Of a stretch of 64,000 nt of DNA, positions 1-12,600 are shown piece by piece. The position numbers were made by a program, and so were the translations under genes. How positions within the stretch are numbered: position 1 is the stretch's first letter; every line of letters starts with the position of its first letter. The notes beneath the pieces are model-generated. The model saw nothing but the letters and a program-made list of their open reading frames with translations, ran no database searches and was not told the DNA's origin. This DNA is from Amaranthus tricolor (lineage: Eukaryota; Streptophyta; Magnoliopsida; Caryophyllales; Amaranthaceae), in assembly GCF_026212465.1 (NCBI RefSeq), contig NC_080049.1:1309460-1373459 (forward strand), read 5' to 3'.

Positions 1-660
1 AGTTAGTAGCTTAATTATGTTGGGGGTTAATTAGTATAGATAAAGTAAGTTAAGTGGGGGTATTTTAGTAATATTACATGAAAAATGAGGGTAATTAGGT
101 AAAAAAATCCACGCCAAAAAAGGAAATGAATCAATTTAAGTGACTTTATTAATAAGGAAATGGGACTAGTAAATTAAATCGAAAAGATTATTTATTTACA
201 CAGTTAAATTGACAGAAATAAATATCTAATAACTATAAATCTCAAATTATACGGCTACAATTACCAATATTTACCACGACAACTAACAATTACCCGTACT
301 ATTATATTAATCGAAATAAAAACAAAGACTTGTGTATTTCCGTTGGAAAAACACACGGGAAAGAGATAAAAGCAAAAGGAATAATAAAGGAGACTTCCTA
401 GTAAATTTGAAACTTATGTATAAAAAATTAATGTTTTCTGCAGTACGGCAGGGGAATTTTTACTCATTTTGGCTCTTGGCTTTTCCTTGTACATAATTTC
501 TGAACAAACCCAAAAAACTCTGTATAAAAACTTCCTTTTTAAATTCCAATTGTTTGATCCAACAGTTTATCTTGAACCCTTTTAAGCAGGCAGAACTACA
601 AAGAGGGATTTGAGATTTAGTGTTAGAAGAAAAAAGGGTTTTACAGAAGCAAAAAAGAAC
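1..660 (+). promoter_or_regulatory. Upstream region and 5' leader of SRT1, with TATA-like box
   Basis: No gene is seen in this AT-rich stretch. A TATA-like TGTATAAAAA lies at 521-530, followed by a pyrimidine-rich leader with no long ORF up to the SRT1 start codon at 661. A transcription start about 30 bases after the TATA-like box is an inference. Confidence 0.4.
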
Positions 661-3600
661 ATGTCTTTAGGCTATGCAGAGAAGCTTTCTTACATTGAAG
701 ATGTGGGTAATGTTGGAATGGCTGAATATTTTGAATCATCACATAAATTGCAAGAAAAGGTGAGGACTTTTGAATTTATTAGGGTTCTATGTCTTGATCT
801 TTTCCCTTTTATTTGTTTAAATTGTGCATTTTCTTTTTGGGTATTGACTAGTATGTTTGTACTTGTTCTAATATTCAATGCCCATGTAATGCAATTAGCT
901 TTTTGGATTGAGTTTGTGCAGAATTTTTGTGGGTTAATGAAGTTTTGTAAATTGCTCATTTGGATTTTACTCTAACTTGATATTGTGATTGATAATGTTT
1001 ATCCAATGCCCATGTCATACAATTCGGTTTATGCATTGAGTTTGTGCTGAAGTTATGTGGGTCTATAAAGTTTTATGATTTGCTCATTTGGGTTTTAATC
1101 TAAGTTGATATTTGTGATTGATGGTTTATATGAAATTCGTTTATCTTGGGGGTGCTTGGCAATTGGCCGTTGGCTGTTGGCTTTTTTAGTTGACTTGTTT
1201 GACCAGCTGACAAGTGAAAATGTCGGTTGTTTTTGTTGGGTTTTAAGTAGCTGAAAAAGCTAGCTGTTTGTGGATATGTTTGGTAAATATGAGTGTTGGC
1301 TGTTGGCTGCTTATTAGAGAAAAAGTGGGCCAACAAGCCAAAAGCCAACCAAACAACTAGCTTGCACAACTTTTTCATTTTGGCTTAAAACTTTTCAGCT
1401 ATTTTAATAGGCATTTGCCAAACATTTTTTTTGGCTATTTGACCAACCAACAAGCCAAAAGCCAAAAGCTAACTAAAAAGCTTAAGCAAAAAGCTAAGAA
1501 CCAAACACCCCCTTGACTTAGTTGAACTCTTTGAATTAGTGGGGTGATAATCTTTAGATTTAGGAAGAATTTTGCTATCATATGGTCGGGGTTGTTTAAT
1601 AAATGACTTTTGGATTTACTTTTTGTTTGGTTTTGGGTTTTGGCTTTTTGGCTTGTTGTTGGTCAGTAGCCGAATAAAAAGTGTTTGGGCAAATAAGATG
1701 GCTTTTGAGCCAATAATTTTGCTACTTTTTTTGAATGGCTTTTGGTTTTGACCCACTTTGCCTCTAATAAACAATAACATATGTCTTATTTTACCAAACA
1801 TCTCTCTAACAACTGGCTTATCTAGCATATTAAAAGCAACATAAACAATCAACACTCTCAGCTAGTCAAACAAGTAAACTATAAAACAACCAAGAACCAT
1901 CCCATTTGCCAAGCATATTAAAAGCAACAAAAATCGTCAACACTCTCAGCTAGTCAAACAAGTAAACCATAAAACAGCCAACGACCAACCCATTAGCCAA
2001 ACAACCCCGGGTTTTGTGAATGTTTATGAATGTAGATGGTTATCTTTCATTTTTTTATGGACATTTTGGTATTATGAAATATTTCAGTTAGCATACAACT
2101 TGTTTATTTCAGGATTTGTAAGATAATGCTAACCTGATTGAACTTTGATATGATGAGCTTTTTTTATTTAACTTCATTGGAAAGCGTTGTTCACAATTGA
2201 TTTGTTTTTACTGTCCATTACTGTGATATCTATTTGAATTTATCCTACTTGATACCGAAGCAACTTAGTGCTTGTTACTTGTTACCAGGTGATCCTAAAA
2301 GGGTGGAACTGTGAAAGCTTGACATAATATGTATTAGATCAAAACGTGTATTTGTCTTGGGTAGTTGGATACTTTAAGTTGGTATATCCATTGCAATAAT
2401 AGAGAAAGTAGAAACGGTTGTCCTTATTCGACAAAGATTCAACTTCTTACATTATAAACATTTGTGACCGGTTCTGATTCCTTAAAATGACTTGACTTCA
2501 GTCCTGAATTTATAAAGAACTGTGTTAATAGTTTAAGATTCCCGTGTGTTATGCTATGTTACCTAGATATGAATAAGAGTGTATGCGTTTATTATATTCA
2601 AGCTTCATACTCATTTACATTCCCCAATGTTTGTGATTTATCATAGTTTGACACGAAAGGTCGTTTCTAATGCTTTCGAATTGATCAGCGGAAAGTATGT
2701 GCATCTCTTGTGACACTGATTTCATTGTTTTTCTCATGGGGTCTGACAGGTGGAACAACTTGCAAATATTATTCAAAAGGTCCGCGCTTCAATTGACTTG
2801 AAGCTGAATGATTGATCCATGATTTTTTTTTTATAATGATAATTTTCTAAGCCAAATTGGCGCTCTTGCAGAGTAAGCATATGGTGGTATTTACAGGTGC
2901 TGGTATATCTACTTCTTGTGGTATCCCTGATTTTCGAGGCCCCAAAGGCATCTGGACACTGCAGGTAATGTTTTTATTTTTCAACGGCTTGATTTTTTAT
3001 AAGTTTTTTTTCACTGTATACAAGTTTCATCTCATGGTTGCTTTTGTAAATTCTCTTGTAAATTTTTGAATAGATCTGTCTCACCTCTTTCTGTTGATAA
3101 TTTGCAATAGATGCTTCAAAATTTTTTTATGTTGATGTTCTTATTGAATTTCTTGGTCCACATACAATGGAGTTCAAATGTTACTTCTCTTCTTAAAGAA
3201 AACCTTAAAATTTTAAACATGATATGAGTGCGATTTATATCATAACTAGGTAATTTCCGTGCCATGCACGACTTTAGTTATTTTTTTCTGACATTTATAT
3301 AAAAAATAATAATTTTCTTAGAATAAATTGTTAGTCTATCATGTACTTTTTTAATTCTTAGGTACAACGAAATTGTAGTTTTCAAAAATGTATTAAATGT
3401 ACTACTATTTCTAGATTTTTAATAAATTAATATATTAATTTTGTACTATGAAAGTCAATAATGAGGGAAAAAATTTCATGATAAAGTGACACCTATGCAT
3501 TTTTTGAGGTGGATGATGTAAGCTTGTTTAATTTTAATAATAGTTATATAGACTTGCCATGGTGAATTGTTAAAACAAATGTCCTATGAAACTCGATCAC

Positions 3601-6600
3601 ATTCAGGTTTTACTAAACTATATGTAATAAAATTCTGTTCTTTGTGGCTGGATCAACTAAAATTTATTCATCTATTTGAGTTGCCACTTGCCACTGAGAC
3701 TATCTTTCAGAAAACTAGTTGGAAAATAAATCATTATTAATGGCCATTTATTTGCGATGATAACCTTATTAAACTTTTAGTTCATAAATGCTCTTCAAAT
3801 CTTTCCATCTACTTCCCCTCCCTACTTTCTTCTGTATATGGCTGTTTCTGTGGTTCATGTTTCTTATAATTTTTTACTATATTGCTTATCCTATTTCTTT
3901 TAAGCACGTATTGTCCTAAGTGGTGTTTTCAGCTGGAGCTGCATGCATTATTATTGCATTTTGATCCATTTTGATGTTTGTTATGGGGGGCTTTTTGTGG
4001 CAGCGTGAAGGCAAGGCCTTGCCGAAAGCAGCTTTACCTTTCAATCGAGCAATGCCTAGTACTACCCATATGGCTTTGGTTGAGCTAGAGAAAGCTAATA
4101 TCCTCAAGTTTGTTATTAGTCAGGTTTGTTTCCTCTTTGGAACTCTTACAATGTATTGAAGACTTACATCTGTGGAAGTTGTGAGACTGTTGTAGGCTTG
4201 AGGCCTATTCTAGATTGGAGAGCACCTTGTTGTGCCTGTTAGTCATTGGCGTATACATAGGTGGACCTGTAATAGAACATGGGTTTGCATGTGCAACCCC
4301 ATTGAAAAAGAATTTTTTGTTTAAAGTTATGCTGTTTGGGAGTTCCAAACTCTAGACCTCCAATAGAGCTAGACTTTCTCTATCCGTGCACAACCACTCT
4401 GCTGCTTGAGTATGAAATCAAGACTATAACAAAGATAAATTACTGAAAGAAAGTGATATTGGTTTCGCAAAAGAAGAAAGTCCAAAGTTGGCTGGAAGTT
4501 TGTTTTTATCCAGTCTCGTCGGATCAGGTGTGGTTATTCCATTAGGAACGCCCGCAAGTATGGCTCCATATGTTCCGGTTTGGCAGCTTGCAAGCATAAC
4601 TGAAGCACTGTATACGATTGAGCATAATGGGAAAAATAAGCTAGTCATAAGAAACATAAGCTAAGATAGGTTACCTACGTTAAGTTAAACCAAGAGGAGT
4701 CAAACCAAGATGACGATACTTATTCAAAGGTGTTTATCTAGATGGATAAGCTTTATACGCTTATAAATATCATAACTGACTCAACTTTCACTGACATGTA
4801 TGTTGTTTTATTCTTTGAACCAATTATTGATTGGGGGGAGCAAATATAAAAGATCATGCCTCCGATGACACCCTGACTAAATGAAAGGATATCCCATGAA
4901 GATTTTAGGAACATGTTTGAAGATTTTGGTCTTTGAGGTGCAAAAAGTGTACTCATTCTGTCCATCAATAAACTTTGTTTCTTAAATGGGTATTTAACCT
5001 CATTCAAGCTATGGTCTCTCACTCACACTTTTTTTGTCGTCCATGTAAATAGATCCCTTCACAAACTTCTGAGTCTTACAATCAACATTCATTTTCTTTT
5101 ACGCTATTTACCAAAAGGCTGACACTGCCTGCTCAGACCGACAGTATTAAACAATAAAGATAACTCTTTTCCAACTGGGTAAGAACTGTGGGATAAATCA
5201 CTATAATTCAGCCTAAAGCTAAAAGGTCAATAAAGATGTAGTGAACCCTAGTCTGTAGTTCTCTTATTCTTCTGCTTTATTTCTCATTATCATTATCTTT
5301 GTAAAATGTTTGAACAATATTGCAGAATTGGAGCTGTTAGTTGTTACCAAGAATAGTTTCTTGTATTTTTCTTTACACTAATTGGTTTTCATTTTTGACC
5401 TGCTAGAATGTTGATGGTCTCCATCTTCGGTCTGGGCTCCCGCGGGAAAAACTTGCAGAGTTACATGGGGACTCTTTCATGGAAATTTGCCCATCTTGTG
5501 GAGTTGAGTAAGTCCTTGCTTTCACATTATTTAGGTTCTCCTTTTGTATTTTCCTTTTCTGCTTGAGTTCAGAATTTATTCTTGATATCTGCTGTTCTGT
5601 GTTTTTATATGGTGACTCTAATATTTATACAAGTCTGTTTTCTGTTCATTTCAAATATTGTGAACTGGAAGATATGTACGAGATTTTGAGGTAGAAACGA
5701 TTGGGCTGAAGGAAACATCCCGACGTTGTTCCGATGCAGCTTGTGGGGCAAGATTAAGAGACACTGTTCTGGATTGGGAGGTAACTTGTCTTCTCTTGAT
5801 ACTTAATTGGTTTTGACTTGTCCATTATACCATTACTGCTACTATTAACATTAAAATGTTCTAAAAATAATTTCTGTTCTTTTTTTCTTTTGGTTTTTAT
5901 TTATTTCTGTTCTTTTTGTCCATTTTCTTATTTTTTCCTTATTCTTTTTTCTTTTTCTGTTTCCTTTCGTTTCCTTTTTCATCTTTCCTTTTAATAATTT
6001 TCACTTGTTTTACTCAGTGTAACATAATTCACTAGCTAATTCGCTTTTTAAATTCGCGATTCGCTCAAACTTGCCCAACAATACCCCAAAATGGATCATA
6101 ATTTGCTTTTTTTGATTTGCGATTCGCGAGGAGATTAGCGAATCATGTGACACTGGTTTTACTAGATATTCCTTTGTGATCGATCGCAAATCGTACCTCA
6201 ATCCGTAATGGATTGCTCTGCGACCTTAGAAAACTCGACCCAAAATCTTTTTGATCTAACCTCAAAGTTTGAGAATTGGTGAATATCATTTCTAAACCAT
6301 TCTACGACCCAGACCATTCCTTGATCCCTGTAAGTCAGTAACACTAATCATGATCCTATCTTAGCTTCTGTTTGATCAAATTTTGTTCCGTAAGTTTTCG
6401 AAACATTTATTTTAATGTTTCTTGTTTCCCATTTCGTTCTCGTATTGAATTGAATTTCGCTTCATGTAACATTGCTTATCACAATATCTTCCAGGATGCA
6501 TTACCACGAAAGGAAATGGATGCAGCTGAAAAGCATTGCAAAATGGCTGATCTTGTGTTGTGTTTAGGGACAAGGTAAGCATATATTCTCTTGTCACTTT

Positions 6601-9600
6601 CATATCATCTTTGCAGCTAGATTTATCGATGTTTTAATGTGTGCACTTGTGAATGCAAGTTATATTAATTGGTCACCCAGTATTGTCATATCTCAACATG
6701 AGTTTCTGATTTGATAAGTAGGCTTCTCCATACTCTTGTCCGAGAAAAGACTTCTGATGTACTTTTAATTCCCTTTCTTTTTTCTTTCTGCTGTCTCCCT
6801 GTTGCTCGCCTCTGGGATCAGTGCACGAGTTTAGGCTAATGAATCGAAATTGGTTTTTCATGAATTGACTCATTTCTTAAGCTCTATAGTTTTTTTCTAT
6901 TAAGAGAGATGCCAAAGCAAAATCAACTTTTGTAGCCTGTAGCATCGAGATATTGCAAACTTATGCTGTGTGGATTCGGTCTTTAATGGATTTTACTCCA
7001 AAATAATTTTATTGAATTTCTTAAAGGTGATTGTTGAAACTATGTAGCTAAAAACGATAGTCTTAACAGCTTTATTGATGATTAAGGTTTAGTCTATTCT
7101 CTGACTATGCATAATTGTTTTATTAGTATATTTGGTTGGACCAACATTGTCAATCTTTGATGCAGTTTGCAGATTACTCCTGCTTGCAACCTGCCTCTTA
7201 GATGTCTTCGTGGAGGGGGAAAAATTGTAATTGTGAATCTTCAGGTATGTGATTTCTTCTTTCTGTAGTTATAATGTGGCTTACCTCGGGAACAAGATAT
7301 TTGAAAAGAAGTGAACTTATGACTAGATAATTTCTATCTCTTCAAAAGAAAAAAATTAACTTTTGCTAATGCTTTTCATATTACAAGTGAAATAAAGTGG
7401 TTAGTTTTGCTGAAATTGAGCTTTGTGCTTTGAAAATCCCAAGTAGTGAATTTCCTGCGCTGCCCAATAAAGGGTGGAAAAGCATGCAAGGTGATTCTTG
7501 GTTTTTATTTTATTTTTTTTTATGTGAAATACTTATGGGTTCTCCAAGAATTTGAGTGTAGTAACCAAAGTAGTTGATGACAGATGCAAATGCACGGTTT
7601 ATAATCTAAATTAAAATTCATGCAAACAATCGACAATAGTTTGCATTTAGTAATCAATACTTGGCTCAATATAATATTCATGTTCAGATTTGAAAATTTC
7701 TTACCATGAGTAAGTTTATAACAAAAAGAATGAGACAATCTCATATGCGGCGGTCCTAAAATTAGGACCAACCCACACACATATGTGATTATTTTTAAGG
7801 CTTATGTGATCACGCATATGTGATCACTTTTAAGGATTATGTGATCACTTTTCAAGCATATGTGATCACTTTTTACTATGATTACTTTTAAAGCCTATGT
7901 GATCATTTTCAAGGCATATGTGATTACTTTTAATTCCTATATGATCACTTTTAAGACCTATGTGATCAATTTTTAATTTATTCTGTGATCACTTTTGAAG
8001 CTTATGCGATTACTTTTAACTTTTAAGGCTTATGTGATAACTTTTAAAGCATGTATGATCACTTTGACTATTATAAGTGATTACTTTTAAAGCCTATGTG
8101 ATCACTTTTAAGACATATGTGATCACTTTTAAGGTCTATGTGATCACTTTTAAGGCATATGTGATTATTTTTAATTTTATAGTCCGCCATCGCAAAACAC
8201 TATCTCCATAAGCTTTAAAAGTGATCACATAAGCCTTAAAGTGATAACATATGCTTTAAAGTGTTCACATAAGCTTTAAAAGTGATCACATAGTAAAATA
8301 AAAATGAGCACATAAGTCTTTCAAAGTGATCATATAGGCCTTAAAAGTGATCACATAGGCCTTAGAAGTGATCACGTAAGTCTTACAAAAAGGTGTTCAC
8401 ATAAACTTTAAAAGTAAGCACATATGAAAAAACATTGCTAGTTTCTTTTCCTTTTTTTTTCTTTACAAAAAGGGAAGATACAAACTTCAAATTAGAACAC
8501 AAAAAAAAAGTAAAGATTCAGTAACATATTTTAATCTCTTACTACTCACAACAAACGTTCTTGTCCGGTCTGAAAAGGAATTTTGGCCATAAATGTTTTT
8601 AGTCGCTGACATTAACAATTGAATATTGTGATTTGTGAACAATGTACAATAGCTTTAAGATGATATTTACAAGGATAAAAAAATATTCGTACACGAGGCA
8701 TAATAAGTCACCTGTAGAATTTTGTCTCACTCAAATAGAGTTGTGTGTATCTATGAGTTGAACTCTAATATGAAAATATGATGCAGAAATCTGTTGCTCA
8801 TCGACAACCGGGATTTTTTCTTTTTTGGCTTGGGCATATGTGGCCACTACAGATTTAGCCTCCACTAATGTTGTTATATCATTATTGTTTTATTAAATAT
8901 GGCCTTTGAACAACAAACACCTTTAGGATATTTTTTATTCTGTTTTCATGAATATGATGGTTTTTCTGTTGTAATTGATTTTTAAGCCAATGCATTTCTT
9001 ATGGTAATCCTTGCATGATAATATTAAAGAAAGTTGCATCAAAAAAGTACGATATGGACGCAAACCCGATGTCCCGAATTTACCCGACCGTATAACCAAA
9101 CCCGATTTGACCCGACTTCAAAAATGATTTACATTTATGAAAAAAACAATATGGATGCAAATCCGATTTCAAACAAACCCGAAACATCTAACCCAAATAC
9201 AACTCGATGTCCCGAACGAACATCTTTAGGTATACCAATCATGGACATTGTTGTATTTTGAACACCAAGGCTCGATCACTATCCAAATCTTTCATCGTAA
9301 AAACTCTTCGCAACTAAATGCTCTCTACAATCTAACTTCTCTTTTTCGTAGAAAACTCCTAAGGATAAGAAAGCAAGTCTTGTGATTCATGGGCTTGTTG
9401 ATAAGGTATGGTTTTGTTCATGTTAGTTTGGGCTTCATTTAGTGTAGCTTCTGTTTCTGCTGAATTCTGATACGTAATAATTTAATGCAGGTTATTGCTG
9501 GTGTTATGGACAGTCTTAATCTACAAATTCCTCCATTTGTTAGGATTGACCTTTTTCAGGTTGCTCTCACTCAAGCTTTGAGTTCAGGTATCATTTAAGT

Positions 9601-12600
9601 TTTTTATTTTTTTTATATTTGAAATGAAATTGATTCTTCGTTACGAATATGGAACAAATGCGGATATCTTACAGTTCTGATCAAATGCATTGGTTGAGTT
9701 CTGTATAACATTTGTCGTTCACATGTTTGTGCTATTTATTGCTGACTCCAAATTCTATGTTCTTATTGGTTATCTTTCCGGTAGATAAGAGATACGTGAA
9801 CTGGAACCTCAAGGTTGAAAGCGTACATGGACACAGAGCTCCGTTGCCATTTATTAAAAGTATTGAGGTGACTAACGTCGCTAAATTCCTTTAATCATGT
9901 TGAATTCTTATTTTTAGTCAACTTTTGGAAGTGTTCTAGATGATTGAGATGTCTCCTCCATCCCCTCCTCCCCTCTTTTCTTTCTATGAAGGCTAGTTGC
10001 CAGTTGGTGTCATCTTCTATGAAATAGGATCACTTCATTGCTTTGCTTCTTCCCAAATCGTTGCCTAAGACTTCGAAGTATAGAAAAAAAACGTGAATGT
10101 CGTCTCGATTGCGGTAGCAAAGGAAATATGCCGGGGTTAGCATCTCGCGATATTATGACGCGTCTCGCGGACATAACATTGTGAATTAAGTTGAAAAATA
10201 TCCATTTTATCATCGTTTTTTAAGTTTTCTACAACACAAATTTAAATTAAAGCTTATGCTACACATTTTAGAACCTAAAAAATATTAAAAAAAAAAAAAA
10301 ACAATTATAATGCTAATATTTTAGATTAGCAGCGGTTGTTACACCATGATTTTAAATCACAGGTTACATAATGGGGTTTCGCATAATGGTAAGCTCAAAA
10401 TCCGTTACAAAGCAGCCATTATTTAGCGAATGGCCTCATTTCCATGAACGTTAATTCTGACCAATGTATACAATTTACAATTATGTGATTGAATAATACG
10501 ATGTTTTTCTTGAATATCGGATTCTCTTGTTTTAGTTCTGGACTAACAGCTTCAGTGTTTGTATCTTAGGTATCTTTTACAGATAGGCAAGATCTGAAAG
10601 GTGCTGTGTTGGACAAGCAGCCATATGGGCTGAAAAGGTAGTGTTTGTTTACATGTATTGTTAATTTGTCTTGAGGCTTCACACAGTTCTTCACACTTTG
10701 AGAATTTTCACGACTTAAAAAATTATCATGTGCTGGTCCTACATTTAAATGAGTCTTTACATCATCTGCACTTTTGAATTATGTGAAGCTGCTGATAATG
10801 TTTGTTACTAAGGGTCAATTGGAAACAAACCTTTTGGTTTCACTAACAAGGGTTAGGTTGTGTATAATCACCCAAAACTGCGCCTTGGTGGGAGCCACTT
10901 AATGGCTGGGGTAATGGAATGTTGTATAAAATTTACCGAACTTGAAATGTTTCTATGTTGCAATAAGTTAAATTATGTAGTCTTGATTTGGAAGATAACA
11001 TCCGATAATCCATTTTGGTGCAAGTTATGGCCAAATGGGTATCCTTCTTAGTGGTTGCTGTAACTTTCGGTTCAGTTTTGAGTAGCTTCTTTTCTTACTC
11101 AAAGGGGTATATAAAGGAAGTTCATAGGGCATCAAAGCATTCTGTATCATTAAATCCTTCTAGCATATATACTTATGTGTGTGTTGAGCATGGGTAAAGT
11201 TCATGCTCCATCGAAATACCATGAGTACTTGTAAGGCAACCTTTACGAGTTCTCTTTAATGAGGCATTTGCTTCTTATGATCTTATTGATGTGAAAAATG
11301 AATTATCATGGATTTGTGCTATTTTGGGTCACTTTGAGCGAATAATGAATTTTATTGCGCGAATTAGCTAGAAGTATGTTAAACTGCTCCTCCATTCCTC
11401 ATAAAATTGACATCGTTATTTTGCATGGAGATTTAGGAAGTGATAAATAATTGACAAAATGTTGGCGGCTGCCGGTGGGATCTAGCTAATAATTAAAAGG
11501 CAGAGAGAAATTTTTTTTTAAGGAAATAATCAGATTGTGTCTATAGGGGATTGACGGGGTTGTTTCTTAATCACCATCATGTGTTGTTGGTGTTGGAAAA
11601 ATAACCCACATGTGATTCCCACACCGAAGATTAGAGAGAGGTTGACTAAAAATAACCCACGTGTAAGCTTCATTGGCTACTCCTCCTAAGACCATTTAGT
11701 ATTAGGATGAAATCTCATCGAGCCTGTGTGCAATCAGCTCTCCTGTTGTACGGGTCTTGTCATGTACAAGTCCAACTATAAATTTATCAGTTGGGATCAA
11801 CTTCAACATGAACTATATTATATGGATATGATCAGTTTGAAAGCCTGATATCTACTACTGTAGTTTGCTCATTTTCATCCTTATTTTTTTCAAAATTTTT
11901 GTCACAGCATCAAGTAAGTCTAGTTAGTGGTTGGACTCCTTATTGTATAATAGCTGGTTTGTTTATCGATTATAAGAGACTATTAGTCCTTAGTGCAAAA
12001 AAGCGGTAACGGGCGCAATCATGGTAACGAACACGGCGATGCAGTTATCTTAACGTCAAATATCGGCTGAAGCATGAAATATCTTTCAGAAGGGTCCAAT
12101 ATGCGGATTTTCACCTTTATAACACTGAATATATCGGTTCGGTCTTTTGAAAACTTTTACAATGCAGCCCATGCGATGCACCCTTGTTTTTGCACTATGC
12201 TGCAGTCATAAGAAGTTAATTTGTCCCTGGCTTTTTTTTCGGGGAAAACTCGGTCAGTTGATGTCCGAAATCTTTCACTTAGAGGTCTATATGCATGTAT
12301 TGAGAAATATTGTCTAATAATTACTACTACCAACTCTTTCCCTTTTGTTTTATTTTTTGCCTTTGCTGAACAGGAGATCAGTGCGGATTGTGGAGCCATT
12401 TGAAATGGTATTGAAGATTAACTTCATTGATGCCTGTAGATGTCGCTATGCACAGATAAAAATCCCGGTTAATTTCAAAGTAAGTCTTCGTATTTATTCA
12501 AGGTTTTTCATCTTTGCTTCAAGCCTTGAAGTCATTTTAGATTTAGTATTTATTCAACACATATGACATACCCTTCGTTCAGCTTTGTATAGCTGCGTGT

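Noticed and set aside
7786..8180. Regular short repeats that superficially resemble a CRISPR array
   Set aside because: There are no unique spacers, the units are contiguous and degenerate, and the context is a plant intron.
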